This document shows, piece after piece, positions 46,300 to 58,281 of a stretch of DNA of 64,000 nt (position 1 is its first letter; each line of letters starts with the position of its first letter). The notes beneath the pieces are model-generated. The model was not told where the DNA came from and searched no databases. It saw nothing but the letters and a program-made list of their open reading frames with translations. The translations under genes were made by a program, and so were the position numbers. The DNA lies in contig CWGI01000001.1 in the NCBI GenBank assembly GCA_001179805.1, forward strand, positions 434,001 to 498,000, in the 5' to 3' direction. Origin of the DNA: Candidatus Hepatoplasma crinochetorum (GTDB lineage: Bacteria > Bacillota_I > Bacilli_A > Mycoplasmatales > Hepatoplasmataceae).

Positions 46300-46368
46300 G
46301 AGAGGATTATTTACATAATTCATTCTCAATATTAGCTCTTTGAAAACTATATATTTGTCAAATATTAA

Positions 46369-46390
46369 TTAAAATAAGATTTTAATTAGG
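46369..46390 (+). repeat. 23S processing stem, 5' arm (pairs with 49413-49435)
   Basis: TTAAAATAAG (46369-46378) and ATTAGG (46385-46390) pair with CTTATTTTAA (49426-49435) and CCTAAT (49413-49418) across the 23S gene in nested order. Confidence 0.75.
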
Positions 46391-46449
46391 ATATTCCAAA
46401 CAAAAAAATAAAATTTAAGCGCAAAAAGCATTCGATTGTTATTTAATAA

Positions 46450-49387
<2,938 letters not shown>

Positions 49388-49412
49388 TTTTTGTAGCTTT
49401 AATTTTATTTTT

Positions 49413-49435
49413 CCTAATCTTTTAGCTTATTTTAA
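49413..49435 (+). repeat. 23S processing stem, 3' arm
   Basis: CCTAAT and CTTATTTTAA, complements of 46385-46390 and 46369-46378. Confidence 0.75.
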
Positions 49436-49525
49436 TTTTATACGCAAATATGTAGTTTTGAAAGAACTAGTATCTTTCTTTATCTCATCGAGAATTATGA
49501 TTATAAGATATTTTTATAGTTATAA

Positions 49526-49635
49526 TTGTCGGTGGAGATAATACTAAGGAAACACCTGATCCCATTCCGAACTCAGAAGTTAAGCTTAGAGATGCCGAAG
49601 GTAGTCGCAAGGCGAGAATAGGAAACTGCCGACTT
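49526..49635 (+). rRNA. rrf: 5S ribosomal RNA
   Basis: About 110 nt. Terminal helix GTCGGTGG with CTGCCGAC, core ACACCTGATCCCATTCCGAAC and CAGAAGTTAAG are typical 5S. 140 nt downstream of 23S, same strand, followed by a strong terminator. Confidence 0.95.
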
Positions 49636-49654
49636 AATCAAGAAATTGACCAAT

Positions 49655-49687
49655 AAAAAAACACCATATAAATTATGGTGTTTTTTT
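49655..49687 (+). terminator. Terminator of the rRNA operon
   Basis: Hairpin with 14-bp stem AAAAAAACACCATA / TATGGTGTTTTTTT and loop TAAAT, T run on the 3' side. The core ACACCATA recurs in the terminator at 52623-52660. Confidence 0.9.
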
Positions 49688-49744
49688 ATTCTTAAATTTA
49701 AGAATAAAAAATATATAATAAAATTAAATTATAAATGAATTAAA

Positions 49745-50551
49745 ATGTCAATATTTAAAAAAGTAGATTATTCAAAAATAAAAGATGAATTATTAAATTA
49801 TTCTGTTTTAGAAATTAAAAAATATTTAAATAATAATTTTATTTATTTTCCTCACAATGGTTATCAAAAAACTAACTATTCGTTAAAATGATTAATTAAT
49901 AAATTTATTATTGAAATTTTGCACGAACCAGGTTATGATTTTTATATTAATAATATTTTGAAAGATAATAAAATAGAATTTTTGGAATTGTATTTAAATT
50001 CAATTGTATTTTTTGATTTTTATTTATCTTCAAAAAATTTTAAAATTAATGAAAATTTAATTGATAGTTTAAATGGAATAAGAAATTCTATTATCAATAT
50101 TATTAATAATAATAATATTGATTCAATTAAAGAAAATATTGAATACAAAAATAAATCTATTATTTTTTATAAATTTATAAACAAAGATATAAAAACATTA
50201 ATAAATAATTTAAATAATAAGGATTGAAGAGATCAAATGATTAAATTTTTTAATGAAAAAAAAATAATTGAACGAGAAAAAATATTGTGTTGATTTAATG
50301 AACATATGGGTAATAAGATAAGAAAAGAAATTAATAATTATTTTTTTAATAAAATGAGAATAAATGATTTATTTTTTGATCTTAATAATTTGTATAAGCA
50401 TCTTGATAAAACAAATAATAGTAATGAAAAACAAATTACAAAATATGAAGATTATAAAAAATTATCAAAAGAACAAAAATATAAAAAAACAGAAGAAGAT
50501 GCAAGGTTAATTCTTTATATTCTTATAGAATATGAAAACAAAATAAATTAA
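49745..50551 (+). CDS. Unknown protein between rRNA operon and toxin-antitoxin-like genes
   Basis: 268 residues, Asn/Lys/Ile-rich, helical, no signal peptide, no membrane helix and no motif recognised. Trp codons are TGA. A TATATAAT lies about 30 nt upstream of the ATG. Its stop overlaps the convergent stop of the neighbouring partner gene by 4 nt. Composition and location suggest an accessory gene, possibly linked to the Panacea modules next to it, but there is no direct evidence for that. Confidence 0.6.
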
Positions 50552-51099
50552 GAATCTATCATATTTTCTATTTTGTTAATTATATGATTAGAATCTGTAA
50601 TAAAATCTCATTCGTAAGATTTCTTCACTTTTGCTTCTCTTTGTTTTCCTATATCTCTGGAATTTGATACAGAAATTAATAAATGATGAAGATCAAAAAT
50701 AATAGGATAGATTACTTTCTTTTTTGTATCAATTGAGCAAATTAATCTACTACTTTTTGTTATTCGATATTGATAATATAAAAATGATTTTTGTTCTATT
50801 TTTTTAAAAATTTTAGGATATATTCTTTCCAAAATTTGTCTAATTAATCTTATATCCTTTTCTGCAATTTCATGTGTTCCCTTTCTTATTTTTAGTAAAT
50901 TAGAATTATTTCTTTGTATTTTTAAAACTTCAGCCACATTATCAATATAATTTTTACTAATTTCACATTTATTAAAATTTTCATTTAATTTCTTAAATGA
51001 TTTATTATGTATTCTTGTTGAAATATCATTAAAATATTTTAAATTAATTAATTCATAATTAATTTCTCATCCTCTTTTTCTAATTTTTCCTTTTTCCAT
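50548..51099 (-). CDS. Panacea-associated partner protein 1 (putative toxin)
   Basis: 183 residues, soluble, basic, no helix of membrane type. Paralogue of the gene at 52640-53224: both start with a short basic stretch and a W-x-I motif, share HNK(S/T)FKK near residue 33 and a C-terminal signature P(I/V)IFDLHHLLI preceded by an Arg-rich beta strand (SSRLICSIDTKKKVIY). The ATG at 51099 is chosen by comparison with copy 2; it lies inside the upstream Panacea gene with 52 nt overlap, so the pair is translationally coupled. Order antitoxin-then-toxin and pairing with a Panacea domain suggest a toxin. The fold may be RelE/ParE-like, but this is inference. Confidence 0.6.
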
Positions 51100-51527
51100 T
51101 CTTTTATAAATTTTTCATCTATTTTATTATTTGAAACCTGATCATCATCTAAACCTTTTCTTGCTTCTATTCATGATATATTTGCATGTGTAATATTTAC
51201 TAATTCTCAAGGATCTAATGAATTATATTTTTCAATATATTTATCATATATTTTAAATCTTTCTTCATCTTCTTTTTTTGGTAAAAAAGTTTCCAATTCA
51301 TCATCATTGTAAAAATATGGTCTAAAATAAAAATATGATTCTGGATTAACAGGACCATTTATTCATGCTTCAAAATTAAAATTTTTAGCATAAATATCAT
51401 TTTCAATGTTATTTTTTTCCTCTTCATATCTAATCAAAAATAATATCTTTTGTAATTTTATTGGTGAAGTAATAATGTATTTTTTAACAATATATTTTGA
51501 TAATTCAATAATGTTATTTTTTTTCAT
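51048..51527 (-). CDS. Panacea (DUF4065/SocA-like) domain protein 1, putative antitoxin
   Basis: 159 residues. Clear Panacea hallmarks: IIELSKYIVKKYIITSPIKLQKILFLIRYEE (split below 20: LSKYIVKKY, then SPIKLQKILFLI), NFEAWINGPVNPESYFYFRP and DPWELVNITHANISWIEARKG. Panacea proteins neutralise unrelated toxins in PanAT toxin-antitoxin systems (established for other bacteria), and SocA is an adaptor antitoxin in Caulobacter. AAGGAAA about 10 nt upstream of the ATG acts as ribosome-binding site. Trp at TGA. Divergent from the membrane protein at 51700. Confidence 0.82.
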
Positions 51528-51699
51528 TTTTTTATTTTTCCTTGCAAAATCTCTTACTATAAAAAATTATCTATTAATTATAAATTTTTCTAATATTTAT
51601 AATTAATTTAATATTTAATATTAATATATTTTCTTTATAAACAAAATTATATAATTTTATTAATAAAATTTTTAAAAAGAAAAGTAAAAGAAAGTTTAT

Positions 51700-52623
51700 A
51701 TGAAAAATATAGAGAAATTGGATATTTTAGATGAAAAAAATCTTAATTTTAATAATGATAAAAAAGATTTAAAAGAAAATAAAAATAGTTGAAAAAATTT
51801 TTTTAAGAAAAAATTCTTAATTATTTATTTTTTAATATTAATAATTGTAATAATTATTATTTCATTATCGTTAACACTTACAAATAGAAATAAAAACAAA
51901 TTAAGTGAATTTTATGTTTATGGATCAGATTGTCCTTATATTATTAATTATTCACAAGAATATGTTGGTTATGGAAGAATAGGATTAGAAATGGGTTTTG
52001 AAATTCTTGATCCTGAATATGTAGCTAATGATTATATTTCTATATATGAAATTCCAAATGATATTAATGAAGAACCAATTTTTATAGAAAATTATCCTTT
52101 AGAATATACAATTTATTATGATGGATCATATCCAAATGGTCTATATAATACTTATATGTATATTCCTTACAATACAACTGATCATAATAAAACTTATTCT
52201 GCTCAGGTGGACATTAACGATAAAGAAAATGGAAATTATATTGGAACAGTAGAGTTTGAAAGATTAACTTTATATAACAATCGCAAACCTAATGGTTTTT
52301 CAATTAGCAATGTAAAAGATTATGGAGATTGCTATATGGAATATGAAATTTTTTATCCAGAAGGAAGCGGAAGAATAGAAGAAGTTTATCTGGAAGATGC
52401 TTCTGGAAATATTTTGAGCACAAGTAAACCAATGACATCACAATATTTTCATTATGATTATCATGGAGTTTTATATTTACCTCCAAATTATACTTCTGAT
52501 CCCCAAACTTATAAAATTTATGCAAAATATAGTCACAATATTACTTCATATGGAAGAATTACACAAGAGTATCAAATTTTACTTGATGATGAGATTATAG
52601 TTCTTCCTTTTGATCCTGATTAG
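51700..52623 (+). CDS. Type II membrane protein with beta-rich extracellular domain
   Basis: 307 residues. About 42 charged residues, a basic WKNFFKKKF stretch, one membrane helix (about 47-66, IIYFLILIIVIIIISLSL) and a 235-residue outer part rich in Tyr, Asn, Gly and beta-forming residues, such as two related blocks NGLYNTYMYIPYNT and GVLYLPPNYTSD. A cell-surface protein is likely. No lipobox and no homologue recognised. Lies between the two Panacea pairs on the opposite strand, and ends at a perfect palindromic terminator. Confidence 0.65.
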
Positions 52624-52660
52624 AAATAAAAACACCATATTAATATGGTGTTTTTATTTC
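52623..52660. terminator. Perfect 38-nt palindrome, bidirectional terminator
   Basis: 19-bp arms with core ACACCATAT / ATATGGTGT and flanking A and T runs on both sides. It terminates the 51700 gene (+) and the second Panacea pair (-); the stop codon of the latter (52640-52642) lies in the middle of it. Confidence 0.88.
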
Positions 52661-53224
52661 ATTAATATCCAATGATTCTATATATATTTTTTCATTAATA
52701 ATATCCAATATATTTTTTCTTTTTTCTTCTAAATTTCATTCAAATCCTTCATTATGTTTTTTTCTTCATTTGCTTTTTTCTTTTGTATTTATTAATAAAT
52801 GATGTAAATCGAATATTACTGGAAATATAATTTTTTCTTTGTAATTAATAAAATATATAATTCTTTCTTTTCCATTTGTACTTTGCGAAAAAAAATCACA
52901 CTTTTGATCTTCATCAAATTCTATTATCTTTTGGTAAGCATTGTTGTAGTAATTTTCTAAATTTTGCAAAATTGAATCATAATCATCATTTTTCTTTGTT
53001 ATGTGAGCTTTATCATCTTTCGGAAAGTCAATTCGATCTCATTTATTTATTTGATTACAAAATCTATCTAAAAATTCTTCTGTAATTTCACAAATTTCAT
53101 TATTTTTCTTTTTAAATGTTTTATTATGCAATTTTGTTCTTTTGTTAAAAAAATAGTGAAATTCAGTAAATTCAAAAGAAATAGATCATTTTTTACTAAT
53201 TCTATTATGTGATTTTTTCTTCAT
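52640..53224 (-). CDS. Panacea-associated partner protein 2 (putative toxin)
   Basis: 194 residues, paralogue of the 50548-51099 protein with the same HNKTFKK and PVIFDLHHLLI signatures and an ERIIYFINYKEKIIF strand before the latter. Starts MKKKSHNRISKKW, and the ATG overlaps the end of the upstream Panacea gene by 20 nt. Sequence divergence from copy 1 outside the motifs is large, so the duplication is old or the copies came in separately. Toxin role inferred from pairing and order only. Confidence 0.6.
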
Positions 53225-53663
53225 TTATTTTTCTTTTGTTCAAAGTTATTTCACTTTTTTTTAATCCTCTTCTTGCTTCGATTCATCCTAGATTTTTATG
53301 AGATTTTTTTACTAAATCTCATTTATTTTCATAAACATATTTTTTAATATATTTATCGTATTTTCTAAATTCACTAATATATTTATTATTTGGAATATAT
53401 TCTTCAGGATCATTTATTTCATAAAAATATGGTCTGAAAAATATATATGTTTGTGAATTAACTGGACCATTTACTCAAGCTTCAAAATTATAATTATCTT
53501 TAAATATTTTTGAATCTATTTTATTTTTCTTTTCTTCGTATCTAATAAAAAATAATATTTTTTGTAATTTTATTGCAGAAATATTTTCTTCCTTGTATTT
53601 TCATATTATATATTTTGCAAATTCTATTATTTTGTCATTTATACTTATTTTTAAATCATTCAT
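53205..53663 (-). CDS. Panacea (DUF4065/SocA-like) domain protein 2, putative antitoxin
   Basis: 152 residues, paralogue of the 51048-51527 protein. Shares SAIKLQKILFFIRYEEKKN, NFEAWVNGPVN, FFRPYFYE and LVKKSHKNLGWIEARRGL. In the TH motif of the canonical domain (ITHAN) this copy has KSHKN. AAGGTAAA about 10 nt before the ATG; promoter TATAAT about 25 nt before it on the minus strand. Trp at TGA. Confidence 0.8.
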
Positions 53664-53783
53664 ATTTAATTTACCTTACTAAAAAATTATATTATTTTAG
53701 TTTTTTTAATTATAAATTATTGTGTTTTTATGATTTTTCTAAATTATTTATTTTAATTGATATTTAATAAAATTGAAAATTTT

Positions 53784-55061
53784 TTAAATAATACTTATTT
53801 CAAATTTCCAATTATTTTCAAAATCTTTTTTTACTCTAATTGCTATTTTATTTTTATGTAAAAAATCATTTTTTTCTAAATATTTATTAATATCATTATT
53901 TTTTAAATTAAAAGTTTTATTTATTCATTGTATAAATGTAAGATTAATATCTTTTGGATGAAATCCAAAAGCACTAAAATATTTTTCTGTAATGTCCACT
54001 ATTTTAGCTCACGAACTTATTTCAATCGCATTAAAATTTAAATCATAAATACCTTTTATTTCTATATCATCTTCATCATAGATTTTTCCTATTAACTGTT
54101 CGATAATATCATTCATTGTGATTAAACCAATAGGAATTTTATGATTATTATTTTCTGTTACTATTACCATTCCTGTTCTCTTTATTTTTAAAAGATCGAA
54201 TAAACTATCTATTTTTGTTTTTTTTGTAGCAAAGATTGGTTTAAAAATAGATTTTTTAAAATTATTGTGATAGTTGATAGGATCATTTTCTTGATAAATA
54301 AAAAAGAATTTAATATTAAGTATTCCGATTATTTCATTATTTTTATTTATTACAGGAAGTCTTGAATAACTATTTTTAGAAATTATTTTTAATAAATCAT
54401 TTAGCAAAATATCATCTTTAATATGTACGGTAGAATCAAAATTATGCATAATATTATATGCATACTTTCTATCAAAGGCAAGAGAATTAATTATAAATTC
54501 ATTTTCATTCGGGTTTATAATTTTTTTCTTTTTACTCTCTTTTATTACTTCTTCTAATTCATCTTCATTTTTAATAATAATATCTTCATTTTCTTTTATA
54601 ATTTTTGCAATTAAAAAAGTAATTGGATAAAGTGTTTTATAAACAATTAATAATAATAAAGATAATTTCATAGCTCCTTTTTCTGGATTTTTTTTGGCAA
54701 GTAATTTAGGTAATATTTCTCCAAATGAAATTAAAAATAAAGCCATTAAAATAGAAGAAATAAGCAATCCTATATAACCAAATATTTCATTAAATAGCGC
54801 AGCGGCGATTGTAGTCGATAATATATTCATAATATTATCAATAATAATAATGCTAGTCGATGTTTTATTATAATGTTCCCTTAAATATATTATTCTATTT
54901 CCCTTTTTGATTTCCTTTTTATCTTTTGATGTTTTTGTCAAGGTTTGTATTCTGATTTTATTTAAATTAGCAAGCGCTATTTCACCATAAGAAAAAATAA
55001 AACTTGCTCCAATTAGTAATAATAAAATTATGAATAGGATTATATATGTAAAATTTTGCAT
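53784..55061 (-). CDS. CNNM/HlyC-CorC type membrane protein (DUF21 + CBS pair)
   Basis: 425 residues. N-terminal DUF21 domain with about four helices (FTYIILFIILLLLIG and others up to residue 170) containing FGEILPKLLAKKNPE, then two CBS domains (about 190-325, including SRLPVINKNNEIIGIL and MVIVTENN..PIGLITMNDIIEQLIG) and a CorC-type C-terminal domain read through a TGA-Trp at 54009. Family members are magnesium/sodium-dependent ion transporters or efflux regulators, often annotated as hemolysin. Its ATG sits at the edge of a perfect 40-bp palindrome. Confidence 0.88.
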
Positions 55062-55100
55062 GATTAATATTATATCTTTTAAAAGATATAATATTAATCA
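55061..55100. promoter_or_regulatory. Perfect 40-bp palindrome between divergent genes
   Basis: TGATTAATATTATATCTTTT (55061-55080) is followed without a spacer by its exact reverse complement (55081-55100). Each arm carries TATAAT, so it can act as a symmetric promoter/operator or form a cruciform. The minus-strand TATAAT (55069-55074) lies 7 nt before the cnnm start; the gatC promoter is separate, at 55139. Confidence 0.7.
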
Positions 55101-55138
55101 ATAATTTAATGATATTTAATTCACATTTATTAAAATTG

Positions 55139-55144
55139 TATAAT
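55139..55144 (+). promoter_or_regulatory. Promoter -10 box of gatCAB
   Basis: TATAAT directly preceded by TG, ending 9 nt before the gatC ATG. No ribosome-binding site; leaderless mRNA predicted. Confidence 0.6.
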
Positions 55145-55153
55145 TTATTTATT

Positions 55154-55450
55154 ATGAGTATCTCCAATGAAATAAAAAATCTAGAAGAAATTGCAATGAT
55201 AAAATTATCTGAACAGGAAAAGAAAAAATTTATTGAAGATTTATCAGTTTTTAAAAAATCTTTAGTTGCATTTGAAAAAATAATTGATTTTAATAAAAAG
55301 TTTGAAAATAGAGAATTTATTAATGAAATTAATGTAAGTGATTTAAGAGATGATGTTGAGGAAAATTTATCACAAGCAGATCTAAAAATTTTATATAAAA
55401 ATTCAAAAAACTTCAAAAATAATTTATTTGTAATTAAGAAGAAAGATTAA
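55154..55450 (+). CDS. gatC: Asp/Glu-tRNA(Asn/Gln) amidotransferase subunit C
   Basis: 98 residues, usual GatC size. Opening SISNEIKNLEEIAMIKLSEQEKKKFIEDL matches the first helices, and NEINVSDLRDDVEENLSQADLKI the conserved D-D-V region. A longer in-frame opening (from 55109) runs through the promoter and is not used. Member of the gatCAB operon, which makes Gln-tRNA(Gln) from Glu-tRNA(Gln); no glnS is seen in the window. Confidence 0.9.
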   Translation: MSISNEIKNLEEIAMIKLSEQEKKKFIEDLSVFKKSLVAFEKIIDFNKKFENREFINEINVSDLRDDVEENLSQADLKILYKNSKNFKNNLFVIKKKD

Positions 55451-55451
55451 A

Positions 55452-56834
55452 ATGAATACTGTTTTTAATAAATTAAATTGAGAAAAGATAAATTTTTCAA
55501 ATTATGCACAAGAAATTAATAAAAAATTTGCAAAGGAAGGGCCAATTTTATCTGTTTTTGATCTTAATAATTTTAAGATACTAAAAAAAGGGAAGTTAAA
55601 TAATATTCCTTTTGCAATCAAAGATAATTATTCAGTTAAAAATATCAATACAACTGCAGGGACCACTTTACTTGATAATTTTAAACCACTTAATTTTTCT
55701 ACAGTTTTTGAAAAATTATTATCAGAAGGTGCAATTCCTTTATTTAAAGCAAATCTTGATGAACTTGCAATGGGTTGATCGGGAATGACATCACATTATA
55801 AAGTTGTTAATAATCCTTTTAATAAAAATTTAATTATTGGAGGATCTTCTTCAGGATCAGCTTATTTAGTTGCAAAAGATATAGTTTCATTTTCATTGGG
55901 TTCAGATACTGGTGATTCTGTACGAAAGCCTGCCGTTTATGGAAACGTAATTGGATTTAAACCAACTTGAGGACTTGTTTCTAGATATGGTTTATTTGAT
56001 TTTGCTCCTAGTTGAGACACAGTAGGTTGATTTACAAAAACAATTGATCAATCAGTATTAATTTTAGATATTTTAAAAGGTTATGATTTTAGAGATCAAA
56101 CAAGTAAAAAAATAGATCAAAAATTTTCTTATTTTGATAATTTAGATAAAAATGAAAAAAATCTTGTAGTCGGATATTTTCCAGAAATATTAAATGAAAT
56201 TAAAAATGAAAAAATAAAGGAAACTTATCTTTTGTTTTTAAATAAATATCAAAAAATGGGTTACAAACTTAAAAAAGTAAAAGCAAATTTTGAATTATTA
56301 TCATTAATTTCAATTATTTATGATGTTGTATCTTCTACCGAATCTCTTTCATGTAATTCTAATTTACAAGGATTTTTATTTGGTAATGGTTATGATCAAA
56401 ACAAAAATTATTTAGAATCTATTAAAAAAGCTCGTGGAGATAATTTTGTTTATGAGGTAAAAAAAAGGTTTTTATTTGCTGCATACTCAATTTCAAAACA
56501 TGAAAAAATTTATAATCAAGCAAGAAGAATAAGACATTTAATAAATAAAGAATTAGATAAAATTTTTGAACAAGCTGATGCATTGGTTCTTCCCGCAGTA
56601 ATGGATTTTGCTCCCGATAAAAAAATAGCACAACAAAATAGAATAAAAAATTCACGAACATTAGCAGATAATTTTTTAACTTTATTTAATAGTAATGGTT
56701 CTCCTTCTTTAAGTCTTCCGATTACAAATGAAGGATCTGAATCTGTTTTTGTAAATATTGCAACAAAACCTAATGATGATTTAAATTGTTTTAGAATTGC
56801 AAAAATTTTTGAAAGGTTAAAAGATGAAAAATAA
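55452..56834 (+). CDS. gatA: Asp/Glu-tRNA amidotransferase subunit A (amidase)
   Basis: 460 residues. Amidase-signature enzyme that releases ammonia from glutamine. Catalytic triad region: Lys in [10 protein letters not shown], cis-Ser in GGSSSGSAY and nucleophile Ser in [14 protein letters not shown], where the usual GGSIRQPA carries G-to-D and I-to-V changes. [15 protein letters not shown] follows. Several TGA-Trp codons. Overlaps gatB by 11 nt. Confidence 0.95.
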
Positions 56835-58281
56835 TTTTAATATTGAAGACAAATATATTCCAACTTTTGGTGTTGAAATTCATGCCCAATTAAAAACAAG
56901 AACAAAAGCATTTTCTCCTGCAAAAAATGATTTAAATACAAAAGAAAATATTAATATTAATCCAATAGATTTAGGTTATCCTGGAGAAAAACCATTAGTA
57001 AATAAAAAAATGATTGAATTTGGTTATCGCATTGCAAAAGTTTTAAAAGCAAATGTGGCAAAACAAATTTCTTTTGATCGAAAAAATTATCATTATCCTG
57101 ACCTTGCAAAAGGTTTTCAAATTACACAATATTATCAACCAATTGGTACAAAAGGAAAATTTACAATTGTTAATCAAGATGGAAAGGAAAAAGATATTTT
57201 TATATCTGATATTCATTTAGAAGAAGATACAGCTAAAAAAATTGAACTAACTGATGTTCTTATTGGATATGATTTTAATCGTGCTGGAATTCCACTTATT
57301 GAAATTGTTAGTGGTCATAAAAATTTTCAAAACATAAATGATGTTTTAAATTATGTGAAACAAATTGCAAATCAATTAGTTTTTATTGAGGTTAATGATG
57401 GAAAATTATTTAAAGGTTCTTTTAGAGTTGATGTAAATATTTCAGTTCGTAATAAAAAAGATAAAAAATTAGGAACAAGAGTAGAATTAAAAAATTTAAA
57501 TTCATTTAATAATATTAAATTAGCTCTTGAGGCAGAAATTAAAGACCAAATTGAAAAAATAGAAACGGGAAAAAAAGTTTTAAAAGTCACAAAAAAATTT
57601 GATGAAAAAAGTAATAAAACTATTTTTATCAGAAAGAAAACATCATTAATGGAATATAATTATATTCCTGAATATAATATTCCAATTATTAATTTGGATG
57701 AAAAATCATTGGAGGAATTTAATAAATTTAAAATTATTGATACGCAATTATTGCGAAAAAAATTTATTGAAAAAAAGTATTTGCAAAATGAAATAGATTT
57801 TATTTTATCTTCTCCAAAAATATATAATCTTTATCAAGAATTATTAAATTTAAATATTGAAGAGAAAAAAATTTTATCATTTCTTACAACAAATTTACAA
57901 AGACAATTTAATTTACTAAAAATAGATTCCCTAAGTTTTAATTTAGATCACAAATTAATTGCAAAAATTATTAAATTATATAATGAAAATAAAATTACAA
58001 CAACAGACTCAAATAAATTGTTGAGCAATTTAATTTTAAATAAAGATATCAGTAAAAATTTAGATTTTTTTAAAAATCAAATTCAATTTTCAGAAATAAA
58101 ATTAAAAGAAATAATTTTAGAAATAATTAAAGAAAACAATAAAATTTCAAATCAATATAATGAACGTCCGGAGAGAGTTGAAAAATTTATTGTTGGTCAA
58201 TTGATGAAAATATCAAAAGGAAAGGCAAATCCTAAATTAGCAATGAAATTAATTAAGGATTATTTTACAAAAAATGAGTAG
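56824..58281 (+). CDS. gatB: Asp/Glu-tRNA amidotransferase subunit B
   Basis: 485 residues. Kinase domain with FGVEIHAQLKTRTKAFS, NPIDLGYPGEKPLVN, the conserved FDRKNYHYPDLAKGFQITQY, HLEEDTAKKI, FNRAGIPLIEIVSGH and RVDVNISV, and a C-terminal YqeY/GatB tRNA-binding tail ending FIVGQLMKISKGKANPKLA. No TGA codon is used. Third gene of gatCAB; its stop overlaps the mnmA ATG by 8 nt. Confidence 0.96.
   Translation: MKNNFNIEDKYIPTFGVEIHAQLKTRTKAFSPAKNDLNTKENININPIDLGYPGEKPLVNKKMIEFGYRIAKVLKANVAKQISFDRKNYHYPDLAKGFQITQYYQPIGTKGKFTIVNQDGKEKDIFISDIHLEEDTAKKIELTDVLIGYDFNRAGIPLIEIVSGHKNFQNINDVLNYVKQIANQLVFIEVNDGKLFKGSFRVDVNISVRNKKDKKLGTRVELKNLNSFNNIKLALEAEIKDQIEKIETGKKVLKVTKKFDEKSNKTIFIRKKTSLMEYNYIPEYNIPIINLDEKSLEEFNKFKIIDTQLLRKKFIEKKYLQNEIDFILSSPKIYNLYQELLNLNIEEKKILSFLTTNLQRQFNLLKIDSLSFNLDHKLIAKIIKLYNENKITTTDSNKLLSNLILNKDISKNLDFFKNQIQFSEIKLKEIILEIIKENNKISNQYNERPERVEKFIVGQLMKISKGKANPKLAMKLIKDYFTKNE

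Noticed and set aside
54982-55416. Minus-strand frame opposite gatC
   Set aside because: Shadow of gatC and of the divergent promoter region; no start signals and gatC is well supported.
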